64,000 nucleotides of DNA, from NCBI RefSeq assembly GCF_021502655.1, contig NZ_JAKFFT010000008.1, forward strand, positions 372,001-436,000, written 5' to 3'. Positions 8,528-17,502 of the stretch are shown in pieces. The first letter of the stretch is position 1; each line of letters opens with the position of its first letter. A program made the translations under genes and the position numbers. Source of the DNA: Dyadobacter sp. CY347. GTDB lineage: Bacteria; Bacteroidota; Bacteroidia; Cytophagales; Spirosomataceae. The notes under the pieces are model-generated. The model had not been told where the DNA came from, did no database searches, and worked only from the letters and a program-made list of their open reading frames with translations.

Positions 8528-9541
8528 TTAGCGTGTTTTTTTGAAATCAAATAATGAGGATAAGGACACACCCAGTCCCACAGCAGCGGCCCCTGCCGAA
8601 ATGTAAATGCCCGGCTTTGCGTAACTGGTTAACCCTTCGGGATTTTGGATGCGGTTTTTGTAATCCTTGTAATCCTTGTTGAGCATGGAGTAAGTAACCG
8701 CTCCAAAGGCCAATGCTGCCACACCGGCGCCCACCTTAATGATGCCCGTTCTTCTTGCACGCTGGATTTGCGCCTGATCCGGCTTATTAATCTCTTTAAA
8801 AACCCTTTCTCCTTCTTTCGCGTCTTCGGGTGTTGGAACTGGTTTTTTATCCGTCGTCTGCGCAACAACCGGCTCTTCTTTTTTGCGTTGAAGCGAATCG
8901 TAAGTAGCAGAAGGCTTGGGTGTTACCGGAACCGCCTTTGCATTATCCGAAGAGTTGAAAGCAACGCGGGTCAGATACACGATCCAATCATTACCAGACT
9001 TATCCGCCCGCAATTCCGCAACGCGGGCGATAGGCGTGTAAGCCGTGTTATCCTTATTGCTTTTTCCTTTGAAATGTTGGGTATAAAAAACTTTTACAAA
9101 AGGATACTTGTCAACCTTCACATCCGACACGACGAGGTTGGTGAATTCGATTGTGTTGGTTTCTGTTTTGGTATAAAACAGGTCAAAATTGCTCAGATAT
9201 TTTTCGATCGGCGTATCCAGGCCCGGCGCGCTGGCTTTGTGCTTTGGGTCAATGTCGTCCTCGATGATCACGCCGTCGTTCACAAATATCTGGTCAGTGC
9301 TGGGCATGTAGCTGTTCATCATCAGATAGCGGCGCTCGTAATTGCTCAGGTCTTCATTGGAAATCGCGTTCAGCAGATCATTCAGGCCTTTTATTTTTTC
9401 GCGCGCCAGCACCCGGATCTCATCTGCGTCCTTACGGCTCAATGCCTGGCCGTGGGAAGTGTTGGCACAAAAAAGGATCACCACGAAACCAGCTAACATT
9501 CGCCAGCATGTTGTTCTCTGCATTTTCATTTGTTGTATCAT
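8528..9541 (-). CDS. Hypothetical exported protein in T6SS operon, candidate membrane-complex part
   Basis: About 337 residues from the ATG at 9541, 13 bp after the upstream stop; other possible starts are at 9571, 9529 and 9523. A signal peptide ends near FCANTSHGQ. A periplasmic domain follows (KDADEIRVLAREKIKGLNDLL, FTNLVVSDVKVDKYPFVKVFYT), then a Lys/Pro/Glu-rich linker. Two hydrophobic, Gly/Ala-rich segments near the C-terminus (VGAGVAALAFGAVTYSML and YISAGAAAVGLGVSLSSLF) could anchor it in a membrane. I do not recognise a family. Its position between OmpA-like and PAAR genes suggests a structural envelope role, perhaps as a counterpart of TssP or TssR. Confidence 0.6.
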   Translation of the reverse strand: MIQQMKMQRTTCWRMLAGFVVILFCANTSHGQALSRKDADEIRVLAREKIKGLNDLLNAISNEDLSNYERRYLMMNSYMPSTDQIFVNDGVIIEDDIDPKHKASAPGLDTPIEKYLSNFDLFYTKTETNTIEFTNLVVSDVKVDKYPFVKVFYTQHFKGKSNKDNTAYTPIARVAELRADKSGNDWIVYLTRVAFNSSDNAKAVPVTPKPSATYDSLQRKKEEPVVAQTTDKKPVPTPEDAKEGERVFKEINKPDQAQIQRARRTGIIKVGAGVAALAFGAVTYSMLNKDYKDYKNRIQNPEGLTSYAKPGIYISAGAAAVGLGVSLSSLFDFKKTR

Positions 9542-9554
9542 GATTTCAATTACT

Positions 9555-10853
9555 TTATTCCTGTAAATCAATAATTTGAACCTCTACCCGCCTGTTCAAC
9601 CGCCTGTTTTCTTCCGTATCATTGGGCATCACCGGCTGCTTGCTGCCCAGGCCTGCCGATGCGATCAATTTTTCAGGAACGCCTTTGTTGATCAGATAGC
9701 GGGTGATGACTCGGACCCGATATTCCGATAATGTGAGGTTAAGTGCCGGGTTTCCCACATTGTCTGTGTGTCCGGTGATCCGCAATGCTTTGCCTTTATT
9801 TTCAGCAAGGTAAATGGCGACAGAATCGAGATATGTGCGGGACTGTAACGGCAGTTTGTAATCGCTTCTTGGGAAATAAAGGGTCCTGTCGGAGGCTGTA
9901 ATGCTGGTATTCAGGCTCTTTTCGGCAACGGCAGCTGGTTTGGCCTTATCTGTCAAGCGCACCGATTTTAAATTCAACCCTTCTTTTATGGACGCAACGG
10001 CCGTGCTGAATTCGGGCTGGTCCGATCCTGATACATTGAACTGATACGATTTTCCGGGAGCCAGCTCTGCGAAATAATGCCCGTCATTTATTTTATTCAA
10101 AGCAATGGCAGAACCTGTTTGCGCACTGAGCCGGCATGAAATGCCTGCTTTCGCATTAAGGATATTAATGGAAAGCATTGTTTGCTGCCTGTTCAATTTG
10201 ATCATGTAAGTCCGCGGCTCGTCATCGGTTTTGTCCAGGATCAGATTCCCGTTATACGACTGGTAACCAACTGCTTTTACTTCAATCGCAACAATGTCTT
10301 TTTCTGTAAAAATCACTTCCAGAGAGGGCTTCTTGGCAACAAGGCTGAAACAGTCCTTCTTTTGTTTGTGCGTATAATACAGGCAAACTTCGGCTGCTAA
10401 CGACTCATTGGAAACCGCATCTTTTACTTCAATCCGCCGAATGATGGACGTTTGCGCTTTCGTAGTGTCTTTTAATTCATAATGCGTTTGTTCCGATTGT
10501 GCATACGGTTCGTCACTGGTTTGCTTTCCCAAAGGCAGCATTGCAAATGATACATAATAAGTCCCTTCCAGCTTTCCGTCGGCATTCACCGGCATGTGAA
10601 GCGACTGATATTGAGCCGATTCAATGGTGAGCACGGAAATGTTACAAGGCATTTCAACATTAAATATCCCGGTTGAATCCGTCCTGCCCAGTCGCACCTT
10701 ACCCTGATCCGTTTTCGCTGACAAACTCGCTTTCAATGTCGTCGAACCTGTAATGTCCGTGACCTTACCCGCCAGGAAGCCACATTGCGCATGGAGCGCA
10801 GTTATGCTTGCTAGCAACAGCAACTGGGTGATCAATAGCTTCTTGTAGTTCAT
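9555..10853 (-). CDS. OmpA-family peptidoglycan-binding protein in T6SS operon
   Basis: About 432 residues from the ATG at 10853. The signal peptide (MNYKKLLITQLLLLASITALHA) is followed by Cys-containing sequence CGFLAGKVTD and two or three carboxypeptidase-regulatory-like beta domains (TDSTGIFNVEMPC, AVGYQSYNGNLILD). The C-terminal OmpA domain is unambiguous: ITGHTDNVGNPALNLTLSEY, GLGSKQPVMPNDTEENRRLN, RRVEVQI. Such domains bind peptidoglycan. The start codon overlaps the upstream stop as ATGA, so the two are translationally coupled. In this locus it probably anchors the T6SS envelope complex to the cell wall, which is an inference. Confidence 0.75.
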   Translation of the reverse strand: MNYKKLLITQLLLLASITALHAQCGFLAGKVTDITGSTTLKASLSAKTDQGKVRLGRTDSTGIFNVEMPCNISVLTIESAQYQSLHMPVNADGKLEGTYYVSFAMLPLGKQTSDEPYAQSEQTHYELKDTTKAQTSIIRRIEVKDAVSNESLAAEVCLYYTHKQKKDCFSLVAKKPSLEVIFTEKDIVAIEVKAVGYQSYNGNLILDKTDDEPRTYMIKLNRQQTMLSINILNAKAGISCRLSAQTGSAIALNKINDGHYFAELAPGKSYQFNVSGSDQPEFSTAVASIKEGLNLKSVRLTDKAKPAAVAEKSLNTSITASDRTLYFPRSDYKLPLQSRTYLDSVAIYLAENKGKALRITGHTDNVGNPALNLTLSEYRVRVITRYLINKGVPEKLIASAGLGSKQPVMPNDTEENRRLNRRVEVQIIDLQE

Positions 10854-11974
10854 TGTCCTTCGCTGGTTTCGACTCCAATGTTGCCCAACAAAACCTCCCA
10901 ATTCACCGTATCCTTCCCATCGACCGTTTTCTGATACGATTCCAGTTTCACGCGGACGTTTTTCCTGGTAATGTCCCCGTAAGCGACTTTCCCGTTGGCT
11001 GCAAACCCTTCAAAAACCTGCTGCCCGGCTATGATCCCATAGTAATTTCCATCCGCTTCCTGTTTCAGTTCGCTCACATACTTAACCTCATTCCAGGTAA
11101 TGTTGATCTTGCTGTATGGAAGCAGTTTGAGCCGGTTCAGATATTCCTTTACCGGATATTTTTTCACTCCTTTCGCCGAACTCACCGCAACAGTTGCCTG
11201 AGGCTCGAAAAGGCTTAATGCTTGCTGAACGGCCTTGTTTTTCTCTTCGGCTTTCAAGCTTTTGTTCGCAATGATGCGGAGATAGGAATTGAATTCGTCC
11301 ACACGCCTGATTCCCTTTTCACTGTATTCCTTGTATTCTGTGTCTGATAAAAATGGCTTTGCCGGCTCTTTGGGCGGTTGTGGCTTCTCTTTTTTGGGTG
11401 AATCGGAAACTTTAGGCTTTTGCTGTCGCATTTGCACCATTTCCCGTTCCTTCTTTTCAATGTCCTTATGCGCGAGAGCGAGCAAGGGCGCAACGTCGAC
11501 CACGTCCCGCAGGATTTCATGCCTCCCGTCGCGGTAAATGACCGCCGCGACTTCTTCTTTGCCAATGGATGCCGCATTTCCTTCCATGGTCATGTAGTTG
11601 ATCACCTCGTCGCTCTCGTACGAAATGGTGCCCGTAATGATGGTAAGCGGCACACTTTTCACGATAATGTCCTGGCTAACATTCCGCGGCGGCGATTTGT
11701 AAAAAGCTTCGATCTGCGTTTGGGCTTTGGTTGCATTTTCATTGAGCTCCGAAATCACCATGAACTGCCCGCTGCCCGAAAAAACCACCAGAAAGCGTTT
11801 CCTGTGATAAATCCTGGGAATACCGTCGGCTGCGATCCATTCCAGCTTGCTATCCATTGCGCGGCTCAGCTTGGCCTGGACCGGGTTACCATTGTCCAGC
11901 CAGATCCTGTCCTGCGCCATGGCAGCCGATGATATCAGCATAAGCAGGAGGATATGTTTATAAAGATTTCTCAT
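10850..11974 (-). CDS. Hypothetical periplasmic protein in T6SS operon, candidate membrane-complex part
   Basis: About 374 residues from MRNLYKHILLL at 11974; an upstream in-frame start at 12010 would overlap the previous gene. A cleavable signal peptide ends at AAMAQ. The N-terminal domain (about 20-160) resembles small beta modules (DRIWLDNGNPVQAKLSRAMD, VPLTIITGTISYESDE, AVIYRDGRHEIL). A Lys/Pro-rich linker (PKKEKPQPPKEPAKP) leads to a second domain with NEVKYVSELKQEADGNYYGI. No family was recognised. It is coupled by a 4-base ATGA overlap to the OmpA-like gene, so the products probably work together at the periplasmic side of the T6SS. Confidence 0.6.
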   Translation of the reverse strand: MRNLYKHILLLMLISSAAMAQDRIWLDNGNPVQAKLSRAMDSKLEWIAADGIPRIYHRKRFLVVFSGSGQFMVISELNENATKAQTQIEAFYKSPPRNVSQDIIVKSVPLTIITGTISYESDEVINYMTMEGNAASIGKEEVAAVIYRDGRHEILRDVVDVAPLLALAHKDIEKKEREMVQMRQQKPKVSDSPKKEKPQPPKEPAKPFLSDTEYKEYSEKGIRRVDEFNSYLRIIANKSLKAEEKNKAVQQALSLFEPQATVAVSSAKGVKKYPVKEYLNRLKLLPYSKINITWNEVKYVSELKQEADGNYYGIIAGQQVFEGFAANGKVAYGDITRKNVRVKLESYQKTVDGKDTVNWEVLLGNIGVETSEGQ

Positions 11975-12006
11975 TTTAATGTTTGAAGGCACATTGCCTG
12001 CGAATA

Positions 12007-12834
12007 TCAATTTTCATAAGTGGTTAAACTCGACACCAGCACATTGCCGGCGACTGACTCAATCCTCCATTTCCCGAAGCGGCCGGCGCCGGTTTTAAAT
12101 GCTACAACTGAATTGACCGAGTTTGCATTGACCACAAAGCCAACGCCTGTGGTCTCATAGCTGGTCGTACTGGCCAGGTTGAGATAGGTCAGGTTATCAA
12201 AGTTTACCGGGCCCAGGTTTTTGGCGGATGTGCTTCCTTTCAGGTTAAAAGAAATGACCAGTCCCCTTCCGCTGATTTCGAACAAATCTATCGTGACGTC
12301 TGCGGCAGAGCCGTTTGCTTCTGTTATTTTGCCTTCGTCCAGGTCATACCAAAATGCGGAATTGATAGGGTTTGACGAAGATTTTATATCAACCTTTATT
12401 GCACCCTGCGTGGCTGTTTTGAAGTTTACGGTTTCGCCATAAGCCAAACCGCCGCCTTCATTACGGGCATACAGGGCGATATAGTAATCCGTATTGCCCG
12501 ATAAGCCGCCTATTCGCTGGTTGGTGATCGTTACAAGGGAAACGGTAGGCATCGAATCCAATTTCAGCACCGTGTTTTTGGTTATATCAAGATTGGGCGT
12601 TGTGCCGTAAACCAGTCCGTACTCAATGATCGGTCCGCTTTTTTTCTCTTGTCTTGAATTTTTGGCATCCGGATTTCCTATTATGCCACTAACAGTAATT
12701 TCTGTGCGCTTAACTTCCACAATGGTCAGTTCCGAAATGGCGGGCGGAAGCGGGTCCACGCTCGTAAACATGCTGCATGAATGCAGCGATGCGGCCAGTA
12801 AAGTGACTAGAATAATCCCAATGTGCTTGTTCAT
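12007..12834 (-). CDS. Fn3-like lipoprotein B, paired with protease (possible immunity or accessory protein)
   Basis: 275 residues. A lipoprotein signal ends at SLHSC with Cys20, followed by SMFTSVDPLPP. One Fn3-like module is visible: SRQEKKSGPIIEYGLVYGT, then a GLSGNTDYYIALYARNEGGG stretch, YGETVNFKT. The C-terminal half is a separate beta-rich domain (about 145-275). No acidic surface-export signal follows the Cys, so a periplasm-facing lipoprotein is more likely than a surface one. It shares the VDPL.P..SE, RQEKKSG.I.EYG and NEGGG blocks with the adjacent lipoprotein A. Its function is unknown; the link to the protease is inferred from context. Confidence 0.7.
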   Translation of the reverse strand: MNKHIGIILVTLLAASLHSCSMFTSVDPLPPAISELTIVEVKRTEITVSGIIGNPDAKNSRQEKKSGPIIEYGLVYGTTPNLDITKNTVLKLDSMPTVSLVTITNQRIGGLSGNTDYYIALYARNEGGGLAYGETVNFKTATQGAIKVDIKSSSNPINSAFWYDLDEGKITEANGSAADVTIDLFEISGRGLVISFNLKGSTSAKNLGPVNFDNLTYLNLASTTSYETTGVGFVVNANSVNSVVAFKTGAGRFGKWRIESVAGNVLVSSLTTYEN

Positions 12835-12886
12835 AATTTAAGGCTTACCCTTAGTTAATTAACCTTACGATAATGTGTATACGCAG

Positions 12887-14038
12887 CTATTTGTCAAATG
12901 TCAGGATGGTAATTTCCATATTGCCCCCGCCGTTGGGCGTTCGTTCTTCCCCATGCGCTTCTACCAGCATTTTCCCTAGCCGCCCTTGGTTGGTTTGGAA
13001 GATGACTACTGTTCCGGTTGGAAGTAAATTGGGATCTGCTTTGGTGGGCGTATAGCTCCCGCTGATCATATCCGCTGTGAGTGTCGACTGCGCTTTTGCA
13101 ATCTGCGCATAGGGCACATCATCAAAATTTACTTTTCCTAAAACAGCGAACTTGGCCCCGTTTTTGGGATAGATCCCTGCTTTTCCATCGTAAGGATACC
13201 AGGTCATATCTTCGGAGCCTTGTTGGGACACCAGTTCACCCGTATCCAGATCGTATGGATTGGAATAATACATGATGAATTTCTTCTTCGCCGTATAAAC
13301 CGGCTGCTCTCCCAGATTGAATGTTAAAACTTCATCGCTATAAACATTTCCCCCCAGCGTCAGCGCGTATGCTCTTGCGTAGTAGGTTGTTCCTGTGGAT
13401 AATCCGGTGAGAGGCACTGTAAAATTGCCTACGGCCGCCCTTCCGCTTGCCTGTGCTTTGGTGTCTTGTGTGGTTGGAACTTTGTTGGTGGACGAAAAGC
13501 AAACGCCGAATGATGAAATTAAAGCATTTCCGAGCGATAATATGCTAACCGATGCGTCTGCTGATGTTTTGGTGCTGTTTGTCACCTTTCCGGCAATGCT
13601 CAGATCTGCAAAAACATATCTGTCGGTTTTGAATGTAGCAACAGGTCCGTAACCCACGCCGCCGCCCTCATTTTTGGCATACACCCGAATGAAATACGTG
13701 GTTAAGACGGTTAAGCCGGTAATGTCTCTTTCGAACTGGAAGGGCATTGGCGGGTTATCTTCTCCTACTTTTACCAATGTTCCACCTTCAATAACCGGCT
13801 CATTGCTGGTTCCATAAACAAAGCCATACTCGACTATTTTCCCACTCTTTTTCTCCTGGCGATCATTTTCGAAACTCAATGCTTGCAAACTCCCGCTTAC
13901 CGTCGCCCCGGATGTGGACGCCCTGATCACACTTACTTCCGAAACGGAAGGCGTCAGCGGATCAACCGGCGCAAACAGGTTACATGCATGCAACAGCAGC
14001 ATAATCCCGGCCATTAGAAAAACTCTTATCCTTTTCAT
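12887..14038 (-). CDS. Fn3-like lipoprotein A, paired with protease (possible immunity or accessory protein)
   Basis: About 383 residues from MKRIRVFLMAGIM at 14038; 13 more codons are open upstream. The lipobox is LLLHAC, followed by NLFAPVDPLTP. It has two Fn3-like modules (EYGFVYGTSNEP...YAKNEGGGVGYGPVATFKT and SFGVCFSS...TYYARAYALTLGGNVYSDEV), where lipoprotein B has one, and then a C-terminal domain of about 120 residues. It begins 42 bp after the protease stop. The duplication with B suggests two versions of the same function kept together. It is neither a known T6SS core component nor an obvious toxin. Confidence 0.7.
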   Translation of the reverse strand: MKRIRVFLMAGIMLLLHACNLFAPVDPLTPSVSEVSVIRASTSGATVSGSLQALSFENDRQEKKSGKIVEYGFVYGTSNEPVIEGGTLVKVGEDNPPMPFQFERDITGLTVLTTYFIRVYAKNEGGGVGYGPVATFKTDRYVFADLSIAGKVTNSTKTSADASVSILSLGNALISSFGVCFSSTNKVPTTQDTKAQASGRAAVGNFTVPLTGLSTGTTYYARAYALTLGGNVYSDEVLTFNLGEQPVYTAKKKFIMYYSNPYDLDTGELVSQQGSEDMTWYPYDGKAGIYPKNGAKFAVLGKVNFDDVPYAQIAKAQSTLTADMISGSYTPTKADPNLLPTGTVVIFQTNQGRLGKMLVEAHGEERTPNGGGNMEITILTFDK

Positions 14039-14080
14039 CTTTTGATCTCTTTGTAATTCGGAATGCGAGGCAAGCATAAG

Positions 14081-14923
14081 CTATGTTCTGGCTGGTGTGG
14101 GCTCTGGTGGCTGCCAGTCGTTATCCCAGTATTCTATTAATTGAAGACTGTCAACAGTTCCGGTGAAGTGGACGGTTGAATCGGCATGCGTTCTTGGAAT
14201 CAAATGTGATTTCAAACGGTTGATCCAGGGCCGTGCGTGTGTGCTCGTGAGCCTGCTGCCCAGGCCCAATTGGTTTTCTCTCTGCTCCAAGGTAACCCCG
14301 TAATTCCAGTCGCTATTTCCCACGCCGTTTACATGCGCCAGGCCCAGTGTATGCCCGAACTCATGGTTGACCGCTATTTGGTAAAAACTGACGCTATGCG
14401 TTTCGCGGCCCATTCTTGTCATACTTGTGTTCCATTCCGGCTCCACATCCGTGTGCGTAAATAGGCCTGAACGGCCTTCCGGGTCCGCAAATGACCGGAA
14501 TGGCTGCGTGGGATGGATAATGCGGTAAGTCTGGTGCGCATTGCCATCGCTTAGTACCAACTCAATGGATAGTCCACAGTTTATCTTAGCTGCCGTAAGC
14601 GGCGCTCCTGGCCTTGGTGAATACCAGGGTTTATTCGGGATCAGGACAAACTTGTCACTCCAGTGTCTTTGAACAACTCTGACGAATTCTCTCTGGTAAG
14701 CCTCCCATTCACGGTTATTCCATGAAGCGAGGGTAAAACGACGGCCTTCATCCATCACAAAACCATCCCCCAGCGCATAAGTGCTGCCCATAAAAAACCT
14801 TGATCCCGGCTCGATCCTTACCAGCCTAACCCTAAATTGGAGGATAAGCCCTAATGTGTTGTCATCAATGGGTAGCAAGCAGGAATCCCACTTCCTCGCC
14901 GTTTTAAATAAGTGAAGTTGCAT
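14081..14923 (-). CDS. Metzincin-like zinc protease, candidate T6SS effector
   Basis: 280 residues. The zinc motif HEFGHTLGLAH (HExxHxxGxxH, about residues 189-199) identifies a metzincin-type metalloprotease; the glutamate is the expected catalytic base. There is no signal peptide or transmembrane segment, so it would remain in the cytoplasm unless secreted by another route. No methionine follows the zinc motif: the expected Met-turn position reads SDWNYG, with Trp. The gene is 12 bp after clpV and is followed by two lipoprotein genes. Delivery by the T6SS with the lipoproteins as protectants is an inference. A housekeeping maturation protease for the apparatus is the main alternative. Confidence 0.72.
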   Translation of the reverse strand: MQLHLFKTARKWDSCLLPIDDNTLGLILQFRVRLVRIEPGSRFFMGSTYALGDGFVMDEGRRFTLASWNNREWEAYQREFVRVVQRHWSDKFVLIPNKPWYSPRPGAPLTAAKINCGLSIELVLSDGNAHQTYRIIHPTQPFRSFADPEGRSGLFTHTDVEPEWNTSMTRMGRETHSVSFYQIAVNHEFGHTLGLAHVNGVGNSDWNYGVTLEQRENQLGLGSRLTSTHARPWINRLKSHLIPRTHADSTVHFTGTVDSLQLIEYWDNDWQPPEPTPART

Positions 14924-14934
14924 AAATTAAAAAT

Positions 14935-17439
14935 TTAGGAAACAGACAATTTTTCTTGTTCATGGCTAATAGAAATGCTTTTGGAGGTGTTCCATTGGAT
15001 CTCACCGGCATCATTCAAACTTAATTCGATAACAGAACCCTTCTCGACCTCCCCGGAAACAATCATGCGGCTGATGGGCCTTCGTAACAGGTTCCGGATC
15101 ACGCCTTTGAGCGGCCGAACGCCATATCGGGGCGTAAAACCCTGCATAGCAATGTGTTTTCTGGCTTCGGGCGTGAGCTGTAATGTGATTCCCTGCTTTT
15201 CCATCAGATCAGTCAGACTACGCAAATGGATGTCGAAGATCTTGACCACATTATCCTCCGCAATCGGGGCAAACGGGACGATCTCAGTTAACCTGGCCAG
15301 GAATTCGGGGCGGAAATATTTGGCCATGATTTCCATCAGGTCCGACGATTTTGGAATGCCGCCTTTGTTAAATTCCTGGACAATATGCTCCTGCCCGATA
15401 TTGGAAGTGAACAAAATTACTGCATTGGAGAAATCACCTTCTTTGCCCAACCTGTCGTGGAGCTTTCCTTCATCCAGTATTTGTAAAAAAAGGTCAAATA
15501 CGGATGGATGTGCCTTTTCAATTTCATCAAACAACACAACCGAGTAAGGTTTCTGCCTGATTTTATTCACTAACAAACCTCCTTCTTCATAACCCACATA
15601 TCCCGGAGGCGCGCCGTAAAGCAACGCGGCTGAATGTTCCTCTTTAAATTCCGACATATCAAACCGGATCAGAAAAGATTCGTCATTGAAAAGGAAATCG
15701 GCCAGCGCTTTTGCGATCTCTGTCTTTCCGGTTCCTGTAGGCCCGAGCAGAAAGAAAGAACCGATGGGCTGTCCGGCTTTAATTAATCCCGAACGCGATT
15801 CAAGAATAGCTTCGCTCAATGCTTTCACTGCCTGATCCTGGCCTACAACCCGCTTTTTTAACACTTCATCAATGCCTAATAACTTATCGCGTTCGGAGCT
15901 TTGCAGTTTGCCTAATGGAATGCCTGTTTTATGCGAAATAATTGCTGCAATGTCGTGCTTACCAACCGAATCGGAATGTTGGGAAGCCAATTGTTGTAAG
16001 GAAGCGAGCTTGTTGCTCAGGTGATTATGAATACCTTCCGCCGTTTCCAGTTCGGATTCACCGTTTTCATCCACTTTTCCAATGAGCAACGGGCTTAACC
16101 TGTTTGGTAACTGCCTGGCGAACCATTTCAGCTCATGAACGCGCTCGGCCTCGTCGATGGATAGCAATGCGTCCAGATCCGTTTGCAATTTAACAAGCTC
16201 ATTTTCTGAAACTTCATCCATTAACCGCATGGTCGCCATAGTGCGGTCCAGCAGATCCAATGCGACGTCCGGCAACCGGCGTTCCTTCATATATCTTTTC
16301 GAAAGCTTTACGGCTTCCCAGGCTGTTCCGGCGGCAACTTTGAGTCCGTGATGCGCTTCGTACACGGGTAAAATGTATTCGATCATCCGCGTTGCGGTTG
16401 CCTCATCCGGTTCTTCTACATTCAGGATTTCAAATCTCCGTGAAAATGCTTCGTCCTTTTCAATGTATTTCCGGTATTCTTCGGGCGTTGTCGCGCCTAT
16501 TAATGTCAAGTCACCTCTGGCTAGTTCGGGTTTCAGGAGTTGTGCCACACCTGCACCCACGGAGCCTTTCGGATCCAAAAGCACGTGGATTTCATCAATG
16601 AATAAAATGGCTTTATCAAATGCTTTTATTTCATTCAATATCCCTTTCAAACGTTCTTCAATTTCGCCTTTGTAAGATGCGCCTGCCACCAGTGCGCCTG
16701 TGTCGAGTTCGAGTAATTTGGCTTTTTGAAGTAACTGAGGAACATTTTTGTCTGAAATCAATTTGGCAAAACCCTCTACCAATGCTGATTTCCCTACGCC
16801 CGGCTCGCCGATTAAAATAACATTCGGCTTGCTTCTTCGCCCAAGGATCTCAGCCATTTGCCGGATTTCCCTATCCCTGCCGATGACCGAATCTGTTTTT
16901 CCATCCGCGGCCCGCTGCGTTTTGTCAGAAGTATATTTTTCAAGATTGCTTGTTCCCTTGTTTTGAACGGAAGGCTTGGCAGCAATTCCATTCTCTGGCT
17001 TTTCTTCCGATTTTTGCTGGCTAATCCCGGACTGACTTAATGCCAGGACTTCTTTTTGAGAAATAGGCAGAGATTTCAACTGGTCCGATGAGAATCCCAC
17101 TCCGGGTTTCAGCAAAGCGGCCAATGCGCACAACGGATCAGTATCCCTGTTGAGCTGTAATGCAATCAGTTCCGCCAGTTCCAGGCTGGATGCAGCCAGA
17201 TGATCCGCTTGCGGCGTTTCCGGCACTTTGATCGATTTCGGACTTTCCTCTAACCTTACTTCGGTCCAATCGCGCAGGTAACCAATGTCCTTGCCCGCCA
17301 TAACCAGCTCCGAAGCCAGGCCAACATCATTGTGCAGCAGCCCCATCATCAAGTGGGCGGGGCCGAAAGGTTCCTGCCGGTATTCTCTCGCAAGTGATTG
17401 TGCGACGGTGATTGCGTATTTGAGTGCTTCGGTTTGCAT
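14935..17439 (-). CDS. clpV: T6SS sheath-recycling AAA+ ATPase TssH/ClpV
   Basis: 834 residues in ClpB/ClpV organisation. A Clp-N repeat domain covers about residues 1-140 (ALKYAITVAQSLAREYRQEPF, FGPAHLMMGLL). A low-complexity linker is followed by AAA-1 with Walker A GEPGVGKS (about 211-218) and Walker B ILFIDEIHVL, a shortened middle region, and AAA-2 with GPTGTGKTEIAKAL (about 565) and VVLFDEIEKAHP. The C-terminal D2-small domain contains RYGVRPLKGVIRNLL. ClpV extracts TssC from contracted sheaths. Its place inside the tss operon and its short middle domain favour ClpV over the disaggregase ClpB. Confidence 0.9.
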   Translation of the reverse strand: MQTEALKYAITVAQSLAREYRQEPFGPAHLMMGLLHNDVGLASELVMAGKDIGYLRDWTEVRLEESPKSIKVPETPQADHLAASSLELAELIALQLNRDTDPLCALAALLKPGVGFSSDQLKSLPISQKEVLALSQSGISQQKSEEKPENGIAAKPSVQNKGTSNLEKYTSDKTQRAADGKTDSVIGRDREIRQMAEILGRRSKPNVILIGEPGVGKSALVEGFAKLISDKNVPQLLQKAKLLELDTGALVAGASYKGEIEERLKGILNEIKAFDKAILFIDEIHVLLDPKGSVGAGVAQLLKPELARGDLTLIGATTPEEYRKYIEKDEAFSRRFEILNVEEPDEATATRMIEYILPVYEAHHGLKVAAGTAWEAVKLSKRYMKERRLPDVALDLLDRTMATMRLMDEVSENELVKLQTDLDALLSIDEAERVHELKWFARQLPNRLSPLLIGKVDENGESELETAEGIHNHLSNKLASLQQLASQHSDSVGKHDIAAIISHKTGIPLGKLQSSERDKLLGIDEVLKKRVVGQDQAVKALSEAILESRSGLIKAGQPIGSFFLLGPTGTGKTEIAKALADFLFNDESFLIRFDMSEFKEEHSAALLYGAPPGYVGYEEGGLLVNKIRQKPYSVVLFDEIEKAHPSVFDLFLQILDEGKLHDRLGKEGDFSNAVILFTSNIGQEHIVQEFNKGGIPKSSDLMEIMAKYFRPEFLARLTEIVPFAPIAEDNVVKIFDIHLRSLTDLMEKQGITLQLTPEARKHIAMQGFTPRYGVRPLKGVIRNLLRRPISRMIVSGEVEKGSVIELSLNDAGEIQWNTSKSISISHEQEKLSVS

Positions 17440-17502
17440 TGAAACGATTTTTAAAAAATGAATTCTCTGCTGCCAATCTGTGCCGGAAATGCACCGGTAT
17501 TT

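Noticed and set aside
8248..8544. Plus-strand open frame opposite the PAAR gene (98 codons)
   Set aside because: It is the mirror of the glycine- and proline-rich PAAR repeats on the other strand. The minus-strand product has unmistakable PAAR motifs.
8645..9496. Plus-strand open frame of 283 codons
   Set aside because: Antisense to the exported T6SS-operon protein; composition rich in F, R, C and H as expected of a shadow frame, with no recognisable domain.
14935..17439. Housekeeping ClpB instead of ClpV
   Set aside because: Location within the T6SS operon next to tssO and tssK and a short middle domain favour ClpV.
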